From assembly GCA_014529385.2 (NCBI GenBank), contig CM043957.1, forward strand, positions 88,574,381 to 88,638,380: DNA of 64,000 nt, in the 5' to 3' direction. The notes beneath the pieces were generated by a model that ran no database searches, had not been told where the DNA came from, and saw only the letters and a list, made by a program, of their open reading frames with translations. The translations under genes were made by a program, and so were the position numbers. This DNA comes from Adiantum capillus-veneris. Its lineage: Eukaryota; Streptophyta; Polypodiopsida; Polypodiales; Pteridaceae. Below, piece by piece: positions 33,004-46,258 of the stretch. How positions within the stretch are numbered: position 1 is the stretch's first letter; the number at the start of each line of letters is the position of its first letter.

Positions 33004-35559
33004 TCTACCCAAGGAAGGGGGGAGTGTTTGCTGACATCCGTCATTCACTTGCTTCCCTCTCAACCTTCCTCCCTGACTTCTCAATCTCCAATCCTAGGGA
33101 ATGTATATATAAAGCCTTATACTAGCAAACAAACAAAAAAAAGATTTTTTTTTTAAAAGTAAAAGAGCAAGAGCGTCTAGCAACGAGAGAGCACCCCTAT
33201 CAGATCCTACACATAAGTCTAAATTCACCATGTCACATCAAGCAACACACAAAAACAACTCATGTTTTAAAGACCTAACCAAATCTATCTGTATTCTCAG
33301 AGATGGCTAGTTCACCAGAGGCATGCGCTTCTATTTTTTATGAAAGGTATCCTTTTTCTTTTTCTCAAGTGTTTAACATCTGCTACCCTGTACTTTCTTG
33401 CGAATGGGATTTGGTAGAGAGACTTGCGCGTGAGCGAAATTTTGAGGAGTTACAATGGCTGATACGTCATTAGCTTGTTATTGTGAAAAATTGCCTACGT
33501 TTAGCACCTTGGCTAAGTGGGGCATGCACTTCCTGATGTATCCAAGCTATGTGACTCACTATTGCATGGCAAAAACATCTACAAAGTGTTCAAAATGGCT
33601 TGGAATGCCCCAAGTTGGCTGCCACAAGGGCGCGCATTTGGGGCTTCCAGAGGCCTATGGATGGACATAATGCGTGCCCTTGTGGCAGCCTCTCCTAGTG
33701 CTTTGCTGACACTCTCCAATGGCTTCCAGACAATTTTGACAAGCAATAAGTATGTTTTGTTTGCTTCGATCAATGCTTCAATTAGCATAGATGCTACTGG
33801 AATTCATCCCCCCTTAGTCCATGTCAGTCCTAAACTCCAGAAAGGGCTTAGATATTGCCACAAAGTTTACTCTTGTGGTTTGTTAATACAACTTTAGGTA
33901 TCTGGGGCAAGATGGGCGTAAGGTTACCTGGGTATCCATGTCTTCCTTTTTTGCAGCTGGGTATTATTGTCTTCTCACTCTGTTTTGTAACTGGATATGC
34001 TCCTATTCTCCAAGAAGGGTTTAGATATTGCCACAGTTTTGTGGTTTGTTAATACATCTTTAGGTATCTGGGGCAAGATGGGCTTAATGGATAACTAGTG
34101 ATCCCTACCCAGTAGCGAATGTTTCTCCGGTGGCACATGCTTATTCTTTTGCACAAGATGAGTATCCACGCATCGCGAGGTTCTTGATTAACACGCTTGC
34201 GCAAGAGGATGATGAAGAAGAAATAATAGAAACCAAGGAAGACTATGGCCTCACGAAAAATGATTTCGTTTATCTAGATGATGAGGATAGAGGCCTAGCC
34301 TTAGGGTGGCCACCCGGTTTATATAATATCCTCTTTCCTTGATTCTAAAAGGGATGACATATAGGTAGGTTAGGGGTCTGGATTGTGTTTTGAATTTGTT
34401 TTCTAGGAGTTATAATTTTTTTCACACTGACATGCCTCCTAGAGGTATAGTGCTTGTTTTTTGGATGTGTTAGGTAGGACTTATATGGATCTCCATCCAC
34501 ATGGCTGAGGACATCTGCTTCGACGAAATGAGCAACTCCATACCTCCAGGTGTACTACTTTCCATGATTCATGTTGGTGGATATGTATAATTGCTAATAA
34601 TGATTTTTCATGGTTTGTTTGAGTGCAATAGTTATGTTTGTTATCTGTCATTATAGATGTATAAATTTGTCTTTGCTTAAGTTGATGGAACTAGAGTTTA
34701 ATCTTATGGATGGGCCTTGAGATTAGGAGACCGTGACTTTAGGTTAACTCATTTACTTGACCACTAGGCCTAGCTGATAAAATTATATGAGTATTTGAGA
34801 CCTTAGGAATGTTTAAGGCATAGAGAAGCTTGCTCACTTAAACAACAAAAACACTAGTGAGAATACAAAGAAAATGAAAGCAAAAAACATAAGTGCCACA
34901 AACGAAAAATCTAATGCTGGAAGGGAAATCCTGGCTTGATTTGGTACTTCACTCACATGTATTGTCTATGGTACTAGAGCCCTAGAGGTTCCCAGTGTGG
35001 GCGCTTTTCTTTGAGAAGCAAAAAGCCCCGGACATACAAAATAAGCACACACGTCAAATGATTGTGAACCAAAGTAAAAAAGAGAAAAAGAAAAAAATGA
35101 ATGACATTTAAAAGACTTCCATTGAGCTTACAGTTAACATTTCAAGCTTTTGTTTGCAGTTGTGAGAGCTAGTTGGCTAATCAAAGCTGAAAAGCATAAT
35201 TAGGGAATCTTGCATTTAGATAATCTTCTTAGCTTAGCTAGTACTAGAGTAGTTATTTTAACCTTAGTCATAGCTAACTAATTGATAGACTCACCCATAA
35301 TCCCAAAACTCTTGATTAATTAATTTACTCAAAGTGCGATTTATTTGTCCTTAATGGCAATCTAACATTTCATAAATCTTGCATTTACTCATTTCCACAT
35401 GTACTTTACATTCCCCTCATGATTTATGGCCATATAATTCCGCTTGCTGAAACAGTGACTTTGCCTTGCAGATTCAAATCCAGATGCTCTACAACATGGA
35501 CATAACAACCTTCAACTCAATAGCTTCCGAGGACGGAATCTACATCAGGAATGGGAGCA
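33004..35559 (+). other. Gypsy-1 3' non-coding tail with internal direct repeats
   Basis: No convincing gene. A 70-residue acidic frame at 34130-34342 (EDDEEEIIETKEDYG) has no family. An approximately 75-bp block recurs at about 33840-33915 and 34015-34085 (AGGG.TTAGATATTGCCACA...GGTATCTGGGGCAAGATGGGC). The stretch ends in a purine-rich AGGAATGGGAG just before the 3' LTR, which may be the polypurine tract. Confidence 0.6.
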
Positions 35560-35880
35560 TGTTAACCCTCATGGCTCACGGACACCCTATTACCTACGAT
35601 GGACGTTGTAACCTACGGCGGACATTGTATTATTTATTTGGTAAAGTCAGGTACAGGGCTTGTCGGTCCAATAGGAAAAGGGTAAGAGTGATCGCCGATG
35701 AGAGGCGCACTCTAACTGGAACATTCAAGGGATTAATTGGCTAAGCATGGGCGCCCAAGTGTGAATGGGGCGAGCTCATATAAAAGTCAACTAAACCTAA
35801 AATTCACTCATTCTCTCATTTGTGCAATAGAAGAGTGCTCTTGCTCCATCTCCATCTCCATCTTCTTCTTCTTCACCTCC

Positions 35881-35954
<74 letters not shown>

Positions 35955-36196
35955 GTGCGATCGAGCATTGCGACGACGGCACGACGACGGCGAAGCGGTT
36001 GAGCGTGGCGAAGCGGCGGCTCCTTCTTCTTCGCGGCGAGGAATCCTCCACGAAGCAAGCGTAGAGCGGTGAGTGACACACCATCGCCTTCTTTGAGCTT
36101 ACTAGTTTAGGCTTGTTGTGTGATTGGAGCCATTTGTGGCTCGCACACGGTGTATCGGCAAGTTCCTTGCATTGACACGTGCGACATACACGCACA
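35560..36196 (+). repeat. 3' LTR of Gypsy-1 (637 bp)
   Basis: Starts TGTTAACCCTC and ends CGCACA like the 5' LTR. The GT run (about 35884-35932) and GA run are longer than in the 5' copy, accounting for most of the 30-bp size difference; scattered substitutions also occur. Confidence 0.92.
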
Positions 36197-36201
36197 TATC
36201 T
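36197..36201. repeat. Target-site duplication of Gypsy-1, right copy (TATCT)
   Basis: Identical to 10566-10570. Confidence 0.9.
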
Positions 36202-37100
36202 CAATGATGGTGTCAAAGGTTGCGTCCCTAGAGGTTCGTATGGAAATTCCCTCACATAATTCTTGTTATAAAATCACTCATTCATGTCATGGTTGGTCCA
36301 TTTTTTCTCAATTGCACACCACTTCAAAATTCATTTCACATTAACTGATGTTGGTCTAGGCTAAGTGTTACACCATGGAGTGGGATGATCCGTCCACACG
36401 TGTCACATCTCCTCATTGGTTGTTGTTGTACATTTGGGTTCAGACTATTGCCTTGGTTCATCCTCTTGGTTACTTCGTTGAACAATTGACCAAGGGTTGG
36501 CATGGTTGGATTTTGAACACTTTGCTTCATCATGGGTTGTTTGCATCTTCTGTCAACTCTCTGTAGGCCTTACCATTGTCAACTAGATATAAAGCTTCTC
36601 TAGTGACTTGCTCAAACGTTGTGCATGCTTTCAAGTGCAGGTCCTTAAGAGTCTCATTCCTCAAGCACTCTATAAAAAGAACTGATATCCTCTCATCTTG
36701 CGGTAACTCTTTGATTTTCTAGAATGCAAAATTTTAGTTTCAGTGCATTGAAAAGATTTGTGTTAGTGTCATAAGCCCTTTTAGCTCTGGTTCAACTTTA
36801 AAATTCATTAGTTTAGCTTAGAAACTCCTTGTTTGATACTTTGGAAAGTCGATTTTCGCTCTTGGAGATGACTTCCCGTGATGATTTCGCTTGAGCTTGA
36901 TCACATAAGCTTGTAGATGTTGTGGGGCACCTTTCCATGCCGTCGGTGTAGCTATGGGCCTTACGGATGTCCTTTATGGCGATTTGTCACTCTGAGAGTG
37001 TCTTTTAGTTGGGTGATGGTATGGCAATGAATTTTCTTGATGTTAGACCACATGCCTCGTATTTCAAATGTATGTCGATGCTGCTCATGAAGTTTGGTGG
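36202..37100 (-). pseudogene. Retrotransposon gag relic (minus strand)
   Basis: On the minus strand the sequence at about 36720-36550 translates in pieces to a gag-like series (LPQDERISVLF, ALYLVDNGKAYREL), followed at 36533-36336 by a Gln/Asn-rich linker and an RRCDTCG zinc-knuckle start. Stops and frame changes break it. It differs from the Gypsy-1 gag. Gypsy-1 probably inserted into or next to it, since the TATCT duplication abuts it. The part from 36750 to 37100 carries no motif. Confidence 0.45.
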
Positions 37101-37439
37101 CAAACAGACGCTCTGTCTAGCCGTGAGAGCCAAATGACGCTTTGAGTGTCCGAAGCCAAGATCAACGTTTTGATCCACTTTTGGTAGATTGCTTATGGAG
37201 GAGGTTGCATGGGCTTATAGACAACCTCGAGGGGCACCTACCCCAACTTAAGAATTTGAGATGTCCTCATCTCAACCGAAGACATAAATCATTTACATAG
37301 AAAATTTATGGCTCTTAGTAGCATTTTTCAGTGGGTTCATCTTTCTATACAACTAGTTGATTCTTAATTTCTTTATTTCCAATAACTTTCTTTATCTTTC
37401 CTCAATAATACCATTTATTTTGAGATCTCACAATTCCTT

Positions 37440-40400
37440 ACTTTAGCATTACTAACTACTTGCTGCTTTCATCTAGATTGGGTTGTGGACCCAAGAATTC
37501 CTTCTCAATTGGAATTTTGTTGGGCATATCCATCTGCACAAATCATGGTAACCCGACTTTCAGTTCTCTATTGAGAAATTCCCAAAGAGCTATGAATAGC
37601 TCAAGATCTTTATACAATTTAGACATGATAGTGGTTCTGAATTTAGGAGCCATGAAATCCATTTATTTGGCAATGTTCAATGGCACTTTTTGGGCTTCGG
37701 TTCCTTGACATAGAGAAGATGGAATCTTCATTTCTACAATAGGATCAAGCAATCCCTCACTGAACATTCTTTCAAATAAGGAAGGAGTATGTCCACTTTT
37801 TGATAACTTAAACTCACTTTCTTCCCAAATGATACTAGGTATGGCTAGCGGGTTATGGTCTTTGTAAGGTTGAGTTTGCCTAGGTTCTGGCTCTAGCTCC
37901 CTTTGGATCTCCTCTACCAAAATCCTTAAGTGCTTGACTCACTTAATCTCCTCTACAAGGTTTGAGTGAGTCCTAATCTTCTTCATGGTTTCCTTGGGTT
38001 TTGGCCCTTGTGGTTTCTCTTGGAGGTTCTTGTTGGGTTTGGTTAGCCTTGAAGACACCCATTGAATCATTTGTGGCATGGAAGTGGTTTCCTTATGTCA
38101 TCCCCTAATGGTGTCCTTGCTTGACTTCCTCTCACGTTGATCCCCATTGGATTTTCCCTCATGGTGGCCGTCTTAGTTTCCAAGGTCTCAATTGAATTTG
38201 AATCATCTTCGGGGTTGTTCATATACACGGGGCCATCAATGATCCCTATGTTAGTCTTTGAACTAGGGTTTGAATTTGTAGCTTTTAGCAATCTCTTCCT
38301 TCGTGTTTTCTTCTTCTTTGCTTGGGTGATTGATGCAGCATCTCTCTCTCTTCGAGGATATAATTTTGATTTTGAAGCATCAACCATGTGAGTACATTTA
38401 CTAGTACAACAAGTGTAGTTTGTGGTGTCCCATTGGTAATCTCAATCAAGTTCAAGGGTGTGATCTTTGGTGTGTTTGGATTATTGGGACATTGGGAAAT
38501 CAAATGATTTATGCCACAATGATTACACATAAGTATTGGCATTGTAGATGTGCCCCCTTGAGTTATTTGCATTGGTGTAGCATTCCTTAGCATTCTAACA
38601 GGACACTTGGCTACACGATATGGTCCACCACATTCGTATCATTGAAGAGGTGGTCTCTTTGCATTGATGTTGATGTTTTGGCCTCTTGTTGCAAGAGCAG
38701 CCGCTTGATATACAAGCTTAATTTGTCCCCAGTGGTCCTCTATGGAGTCTTGAGAACACTCCTCAAGCATATCAAGTCCATAGGTAATACTAGAGTCCAT
38801 GTCATCCTCACAGTCCAAATAAGCACTATATGGATCACAACCTACTTGGTTTATAGAAGCGACTCTCGAATGTGGAAGTTGCGATCCTAGCACTAGAGAT
38901 GGTAATGGTGTGGACTTGATAACATTTTGGGCTCTAGGGACTATGTGCTATGATGGTTGCTCAACAGATGGGACATGCATTAATGCAAGACCTCGAGGTG
39001 ATCTGTCAGGCTAAAGGTGGTCTATTTGCCATCATGCATTTAAGCACTAAGAAATTTTAACTTGATAACAATACCTACCACATATATTGTAATTCCTATT
39101 AAACTTTACTCTAAAGATAGGGCAATCATTGATGCCATTATGACTATACCTACCACATAAATTGTAATTCCTATTAAACTTTACTCTAAAGGTAGAGCAT
39201 TCATCGGTGCTATGTGGACCCAAGCAGACTAAGCACCATTGTTGCTCCCTTCTTGGATTCATATGATTGTCTTGTGAAGCACAATTATCTCTAAGGCTTT
39301 CTTGAATAGCCTTGGGGAGATCTGCCAAAGTCATCTCACATATATTTTGCTCTTTCATGACAGGCTTTATTGTCATTGGATCTTGCTCATATGCTTGTAA
39401 GCTAGCAGACTTCGATTCAGAAGACACACTTTCTTCTACAATCATTAAATTGTCTTCTAGTTGGATTGCAGGGGCAATGACTACTTCCCAATTAGTGATA
39501 CCTCTAATGACTAGGCTATTGTAGATATCGTCATGTCACAACCCTCTAATGAATCTATCAAGCATCTGGTTATTGTTGAAATGTTCATTTGTAGTACAAT
39601 AAGAATTTAGATTCTTTGAATGACTAATAAAATTTCTCATTGACTCCGCTTCCTCCCATTTGGCTTTTTGGAGCTGAGATGCTACTCCCCAAAGCACACC
39701 CTCTCGTATGTACTCTTTCAAGAACACTCTCCTAAGAGTAGGGTAATGCATGTGCTCTTCAACCCTTAAGGTCCTATACCAATCTCCAGCCTTCCCGCTC
39801 AGGGTCAAGTTTAAAGCTTTACACTTATGTAGCTCATTGTGATCTTTTAGGGAATCACATATGTATTCAAATACCTCAATAATGTCTCCATAACCATTGA
39901 ATTCATGTGTGAGATTGTCCGCTTGTATTACCTTGTGTCTAGGCTCTCTCTCAAGTATGCTACACATATTCTCCGCAATAGATCAATCGATAGTTTGAGA
40001 AAATGCTACTAAATCACCTAAACGAGCAGGTATATGCACTCCTAGAACTACATGTGGAACGGGGGTTGGCATTGGACTTGGCATATGTACGGTTCTCGGA
40101 TCCCATGCTTGGTATGGTGTTGTGCCATGCAGTGGTCCAAAGTTCACATGTGTGGTCATAGGCATAACAGATGCAGAATATGATATGTTAATGCTGATTG
40201 GCATGGCTTCACTTAATAAGAGTTCGAATAATGAGATCGTGGAGCATAAGCCATTGAAATAATTGGGGGTGTAGGAGCTACACGAGCATGAGTGGCAGCA
40301 TGTACATATGATTGATGCACACTTGCTGGTACTACTATATACATTATGAGACTACGTAGCACTTCAAACTAACCACCGAGGTCAAAGGTGCACTTTCCAT

Positions 40401-41800
40401 CATGCTCATTACCGGAGTAGGTTGGTCTCCAAGAAAAGTTGAGCTAAGTCTGGGAAACAAAAGGTATCGCTCATGGGCTCAAACTGTATCGGGACTTGAG
40501 GTGAAAGAACATAGGAAGCATCCATGGAACTCATTGAAGGAGTCTCCATTTGTGATAGGGTTGGTTTTTTGGTCTTGCCCGTATCCAAGAATCTCATAAG
40601 CCCCATTGAAGGTATGTTAATCCCTCTGTTTTGCATCTGCAATTGGAAAATCCTACGGATGACATCACAAAGCATCCGCTGCTACTATTATAGACTGGTG
40701 GCACTAGATGTGGATTGTACAACATCAAACCAATCCACATGGTATGTGTAGCACGTTTATAGGTTGGTGAAAGTTTCAACTTGTAAATCATGCTAACAAT
40801 TTTCATTGAGAAATACCCCATCTTGGTGTGCTGGAGGTTTCCCTTGAAGTGGATGCATTATGGCTCCCTTTGGCTTGACTCTTAGTGAATGCTAATTTGG
40901 AGAACTTGATTGCTTGATTGGTACGAATGTTGTCATAAAGGCATTTTCCTTCATTGCTTGGCATTGTTCTACCATTTGAAAACTTTTGATTTCCTTCTCT
41001 CTAGCCACCTGGATATAACGTCTGACTTCTTGCACTTCTGCAAGACTCCTACCATCATGTAATAGAACTTCACATGGTGAAAGCTTTGTAGGGCCTTTAG
41101 TGAATGCAGTGGATGTCCACATGGACACTCTTAGGGAGCGCGAGGTCTACATGAGATATGAAAGGTGAATCTACCTCCCTGCCCCCTTTGTTTACTTCAC
41201 TAGCTGCAAGTTCAAAGCAAGTAGCTCTACTAAAGGTTTCTATTAAGTGACTGAACATGCTAGATCCAAGATGTGGGATCCCAGTGGGACCAAGACATGC
41301 TTGTTTTGACTTGAACTCTCAGTGTTTTGTGTAGGAAACTCCTCCCTCCATGATATCGTAGTCGGAGGAAGAGTAACTAACCACGATGTGTGGGTCTTGG
41401 GTCGCACTACCTTGGGTCCCAACCGAAGGTCCATAACCTAATGTGGGTGGATAGTGGGTACATACATAAAATGAAGCACTCTCTAGCTAATCAGACTCAA
41501 GGATTCAAACAATGAATAGATACACGTGACTCTCATACCCTAAAAGCATTGAGAAGTATCCTAGGAGGCCTCTCTATTTGTTATTTTGGTTGTTTTCACT
41601 TGATTTTTTCTTGTTTTTCCATCTTTTTTTGATGCACGAGATGTGGAAAAGGACGTGCGATAGCTCCAAACCAGCATATCATTTAGAGGAATGTAGCATG
41701 CTTTATAGCACAAGGTTAGGCTCCCCAAAGTTCCCCTAATCCCACAACAATCAATCTCTACTTAGGCGTATGGATACAAAGTGAAAGTCTAAGGGAGGCT
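37440..41800 (-). pseudogene. Reverse-oriented, degraded Gypsy-1 relative (gag and start of pol)
   Basis: Minus-strand frames from 41434 down to 37460 follow the Gypsy-1 gag order: N-terminal region (41434-40409), Pro-rich linker (40204-39983), capsid (39967-39536, with LSGKAGDWYRTL), zinc knuckles (39445-39047 with CLVCLGPHSTDEC; 38593-38285 with CNHCGINHLISQC), basic stretch (38387-38067) and gag-pol junction (37920-37663, ERMFSEGLLDPIVEMKIPSS). Many stops interrupt it and pol ends near 37460. Nothing of RT or integrase is left. It is the key outgroup proving what Gypsy-1 looked like before the DNA transposon entered. Confidence 0.85.
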
Positions 41801-43300
41801 TGTGGAGAGAGAGGTGGAGCCTTCATCTCACATGCCTCATTTACCCCTTGTAAGAGTAAGATTTATATATAGTTTTGGGCTCACTATTACCCTCAACCAA
41901 GAGGAGTCTATGGAGAATGCCTCTCCCTATATCTATTATATATATAAAAAGATTGAGACCGGGGACGTTGGGGCCTTTCTTTTTCCGCTCATGCAAGACT
42001 AGTTGGAGTTAAGTTGAGTTGACTTAAATGTGAGTTGAATAATTTTTCATAAAAAAATGTGTGAACTAAAATGAAATTTTTGAATTGGTGTTGAACTGAA
42101 AACTGAGAAGTGAATTGTATGGTAATCCCAAAACTGCACTAGACTAAAGACATTAAACTGAACCAAAATGCACAGTACACAGTAAGCTGAATAGTGAACA
42201 GATCTAAACAACAGATCTGAGCTAAGCTATGCAAAAAAAGCACCTCAAACCAATAGTACAAGTCACCATTAGAACTTGGCACAAGCACACAATCGTAGTG
42301 GAGACAAGCTCAACATGTGTGGACGGTGTGTCACCAAAGGAGAGCAAGAGCACTCTGCATTAATACATTTGAGAATGCTAAAAAAACTAGGTTACAATGG
42401 CTTTTGTGTAGGTCATTTCGTTCTTCACATACGGATGCCCATACTCGATCGGTCAAAACACTAAAACCTTATCTGCTAAAGTTTGTGGTGTGCCTCTCAT
42501 CAACGATCACCCAATTAATGATCATGCACATATGGTGCTAACAAGCCCGGCCCATGACTAAAAATATAAAAAATAATAAGAATGACGTCATGGGTTAACA
42601 TTTATAGTTCCTAAACACCTTACCCTTGATTGTTTGGCACGTGCATATACAAAAAAATGATTTTTTAACCATGTTGAGTTCCAACTTTGACAAAAAAGCT
42701 TGAATGATAATGCATACCTATGCACCTCCATTGATATAAGCCTCTCTAATGCACTTCTTCTTTGTTTTGTAGCAAAACCCACATTCCCATGAGCGGTGAT
42801 ACAATGAGCGCCAACTGGCTTTCATAGGGTTGCTTGGCCGCACGGAACCCATCTCCCAGGTGACAGAGGACGAGGACTCTAATGCACTTCTATTAATTCC
42901 ATGCCTCAACGGTAGGGCAAATATCACTAAGTGGTAGTGGAAAACTTCTTTACACACATCTAGGGAAAGCATTTATATCCTCGACATTGGGAGCGGGAGC
43001 TCTTGTAAGTTGTTTGAAGAAAGTGTGACATGTAACGATAAAGCTCAAAATGCCCCGCCCCATAGTGACTTTTAGTTACACATGTTTGCAGGAAGTGGAG
43101 ACAGGATTGACCTATGTAGTATGGATTGCCATAACCACCTTGATTTTCTGTCTTCAACAGGGGGCCATTGTCTTGTCTATGCCAGCCAAGTTGTAACCCG
43201 ATTGCAAATTGCTGAATAGTTTCAGATATTTTAAAAGGAAGGGAACGCTTTTCGGGGGGCGAGATGACAAATGGCTCCACATATACCAAGGGAGTCTCTC
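41801..43300. other. No gene seen
   Basis: Only short, motif-free frames on both strands (for example 42276-42464 plus and 42960-43289 minus). The first part may still be retroelement leader. Confidence 0.35.
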
Positions 43301-43307
43301 AGGTAGT

Positions 43308-43323
43308 CTGTCTCTCTCTCTCC

Positions 43324-43376
<53 letters not shown>

Positions 43377-43503
43377 TCTGAGCGCGTGTTACGCACGGTT
43401 TGAAGTTTCTGCTGTCTGATTAGGCGCGTGACAGGTATGCTTCTTTCTGCGTTCTAAGGATGTCCAGTCCTCAGTTAGGTCCACATTTTCCGTGCTCAGG
43501 GTT

Positions 43504-43590
<87 letters not shown>
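43308..43590. repeat. CT/CA and GT/GA microsatellites upstream of the PP2C exons
   Basis: CT then CA runs at 43308-43371, and GT then GA runs at 43503-43587. Open frames through them are repeat artefacts. They lie in the probable 5' flank or UTR of the PP2C gene. Confidence 0.9.
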
Positions 43591-43919
43591 CAGGTTCTTG
43601 CTTGGTTTAATGGAACTATTCAAGTCGCGTCATGCCTGCTTGTTCAGGGATGTAATGCAGTCAATTTGGTTCTTAAAAGAGAGAGGTTGTGTTTTTGCAC
43701 GTTTGGTTCTCCTGTTGTTTATTAGCTATTTTACATCATCTTATTCTGACACGATTGTACTTGTGCACTCTCACAGATCATTTGCCACCTCTCTGTTTGC
43801 TTATCAGTTTCAACTCTCCTCGAGAGCACACGAAGGCCTCATAATTGCTTGGTGTGGGTATAGCTTTGGGGAAGTAGAAACTATAGTCAGTAACTTCATG
43901 TGCATCAGGGACATCAAGG

Positions 43920-44583
43920 ATGCCAGCCGGTACCGGAGTAACTCAATCTGCTGTGAATGTTTTCGAAGGAGCAATCGCGCCACAAAGCTCTGTGGGAGAT
44001 GATAGCACCAAGGGCTTATCATCGTCTTCATCAGATACATCCTATTCATCATTGTCAACATCATCACTGTCATTGTCATCGTCATCATCTTCATCAACAA
44101 CAATATCATTAGGAAGAGATAGTGTGATGGACACGGGAAAAATCACGTACTTGCCCACGATTCTTGAGGTGTCAGTTAACGGGACCCTTACAAATCATGA
44201 TAAGGTCCTGATCAAATGTAGCCTGTTATACAAGAATAGCTAACTTTTTTTGGCATTGTGATTGGCGGTGAATATGATTTGATTTAGCTTTTGAAGAAAG
44301 TTAGTGGGATGCATTTCAAAGGCCATGTATGTGATTTTTATGCCTTAATTTCAGGTGGAAGGTTGGTCACTTAATGTTGTTGCTGCAGCAGGACGAACGA
44401 GATAAAGATGGAGTCATGAAAGAGGATTCTATGGTGCTTGAGTTTAAGCCTGCCATTCGCTCAGGGGTATGGAATGACATAGGATTGCGGCAGGTGATGG
44501 AGGATGAACATGTTCTTATTGATGACCTGGTGGAGCACTTGGGCTCCATGTTTGAAGGGCAAGCCTCAGGATCATATTACGGA
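43920..44583 (+). CDS. Plant PP2C-type protein phosphatase, 5' exons only
   Basis: Exon 1 is proposed at 43920-44168 (ATG MPAGTGV..., Ser-rich, ending at an in-phase GTGTCA donor) and exon 2 at 44389-44583 (GCAG acceptor, GTGAGT donor). Exon 2 encodes FKPAIRSGVWNDIGLRQ then MEDEHVLIDDLVEHLG and ends SYYG, which matches the opening of plant PP2C catalytic domains: the RSG..DIG.R..MEDEH signature with metal-binding Glu and Asp. In the family the next residues are VFDGHGG, but no exon with them was found before 64000. The remaining exons are either beyond the window across a transposon-filled intron, or lost. The product would be a Mg/Mn-dependent Ser/Thr phosphatase. This is the only host-type gene in the window. 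Confidence 0.72.
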
Positions 44584-45640
44584 GTGAGTACCTTTGCTTC
44601 TTCTTGGTCACTTCATTGTCTATCATGATTCACAATGTCATCATTCCAGTTGATTGATATGCTGTTTATGAAGGAATGCTGAGAAGATTGGCCTAGGCAT
44701 CAATTTTGTTCGCGTCTCATGGCATCACTCTTGTTCTTGTTACTCCTTGATAGGGTGTTATGTACTACTTAGAATGTAGGCGCTGCCAACTCATATCAGT
44801 CAGAGACTAGTATAGATGGTCTTCTTGAGGTCTTCAATCACCAGACCACATTATCATTGACTCTGAATCCTGGAAATTGCTATAAAAGCATGGTAAGATG
44901 CCCTCAAATGGATTGTGGGAAATATGGTGTGTATGCTGTATACAGATATTAACAACATAATTGGTCATTAATGTCAAATAGTGTTTTGTTTCACGTTCCG
45001 GTAGTAAGTGAAATGCTTGTGTGAAACACACCATTGGAGCGTGACATGTTTTGGGATTGCTTGCATTGGACAAATCTTATTGAAAGCCCCAAATATATAG
45101 ATGTAGAGGCAAGGTCAAGAACGATAGGGGAAATGATATTGAACCATTCATTGGGGAAGGAACTTGAAAGCTTCTTGGCATTAAACATCATCGTTGAGCA
45201 GATGGGCCTCTCATAGACAGGCTTGGGAGAGGAGAGAAAATGACACCATTGATGACAGTGGTTGCAACTAAGTACAGGTGACTTAGGGGGATTCATGGGT
45301 TGCAAGTAGGATTGTGTAGGACAGTAGCGGATAGCGAGGAGTATTCCTAATATTAGGTTCATGTCAAACCTGTTTTTGAACTATAGCACATGGGCTATTG
45401 CATACATAGAGTGACATTGTGTAGGGGATAACCACGAGCTTTTATAAAATTAGGTTGATACTGAAAAGAGTCCTGTACTCTAGCACATGGGCTATTGCAT
45501 ACATAATGTAATGAGATGGGACAATATAAGATAATGTGTTCCCAATGTACAAGCTTCCTTCGGATACTTAGCGGGAAGGGGCAATCTGCTCCTTTGCTGG
45601 CTGACTTGGCAACCCAAATGTGGCACTATTTCCCAAGGGG
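44584..45640. other. Presumed PP2C intron, no exon seen
   Basis: I looked for a DGHGG-coding exon in the plus frames and found none. A phrase with TAGCACATGGGCTATTGCATACATA recurs at about 45385 and 45481 as an imperfect direct repeat. Confidence 0.4.
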
Positions 45641-45674
45641 AATCCATTTGAAGTCCTCATTAGGGAACCAATCA

Positions 45675-45870
45675 GGGTTGGGTGTTTGATCAATTCAGAA
45701 TGCAATTGTCTTACGCCATCTGAAGCCCTCATCACAAGGGGATCAATTAGAGTAGGGTGTCTAACCAATCCAAAATGCAGTTGTTTTGCGTCATCTGCCA
45801 CCTTCACCGTAGGACAAAGGGTGGATGTCTGACCAATCCAAAATGCAATTGTATTGCACCAATTGTTCAG
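45675..45870. repeat. Three degenerate tandem repeats, about 70-bp period
   Basis: The core phrase GGGTGT(C/T)T.A(C/T)CAAT(C/T)CA.AATGCA(A/G)TTGT occurs at about 45680, 45754 and 45822 (third copy GGATGTCTGACC). Confidence 0.75.
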
Positions 45871-45949
45871 TGCACGTGAAGTGGTACAAAATCTTTCAAG
45901 AGCGAGCTGGGGCCTCTTAAGTCTTCTTTGACTGGCTTCTTTGCCTTCC

Positions 45950-46258
45950 AATTATAATGCAATGTCATTGGCAAACTCAGCATCCAGCAACCTTTCTTGA
46001 AGAGGCATTTGTAACCCCCTAAGAGTCTCAAAAGTGTGCTGGCGACTTGAGTCTCTGTAGATTGGCCGCCTCGTCGCCATTCAAATACAATGCATTGTCA
46101 TTGGCAAACTCCGCATCTAGCAACTACTCTTCAAAGAGGCATTTGTAACCTCTTGAGCCCAATAATTTCAGCCGTGAATTAATATCTCAAAGCATTTGCA
46201 AAGAAGTAAAACAAGGAGGGTGCAATCGGGTAACCCTGCTTGATAGGTCTGGTAGATA
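45950..46258 (-). pseudogene. LINE reverse-transcriptase fragment, downstream half
   Basis: On the minus strand the sequence next to the chromovirus reads PIKQGYPIAPSLFYFFANAL, the usual RQGCPLSPLLF block of L1-type RT. It continues to a duplicated LLDAEFAND segment corresponding to the FADD catalytic box (now Asn for one Asp). The box-containing block occurs twice (about 45955-46020 and 46085-46150). Many stops. Its upstream half lies beyond the chromovirus at 52796-53000. Confidence 0.65.

Larger units (their letters stand above)
10571..36196 (+). mobile_element. Gypsy-1: Ty3/Gypsy LTR retrotransposon with nested DNA transposon
   Basis: A complete insertion: 5' LTR, tRNA-Asp-type PBS, gag, protease-RT-RNase H, integrase, a long 3' region, 3' LTR and a TATCT duplication. 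Its own length is about 14 kb; the remaining 11,645 bp (15518-27162) is a separate TIR element inserted at the gag-pol junction. The integrase ends without a chromodomain, and the PBS type and long accessory regions fit the non-chromovirus plant Tat/Athila side of Gypsy, though the exact lineage is not proven. Frameshifts near 13100, 15440 and 30612 mean it cannot make a full polyprotein. A degraded relative lies in reverse at 37440-41800 and supplies the reference for the uninterrupted gag-pol junction. Confidence 0.92.

Noticed and set aside
44834-45362. Minus-strand frames downstream of the PP2C exons
   Set aside because: No motif or codon signal; probably chance frames in intron sequence.
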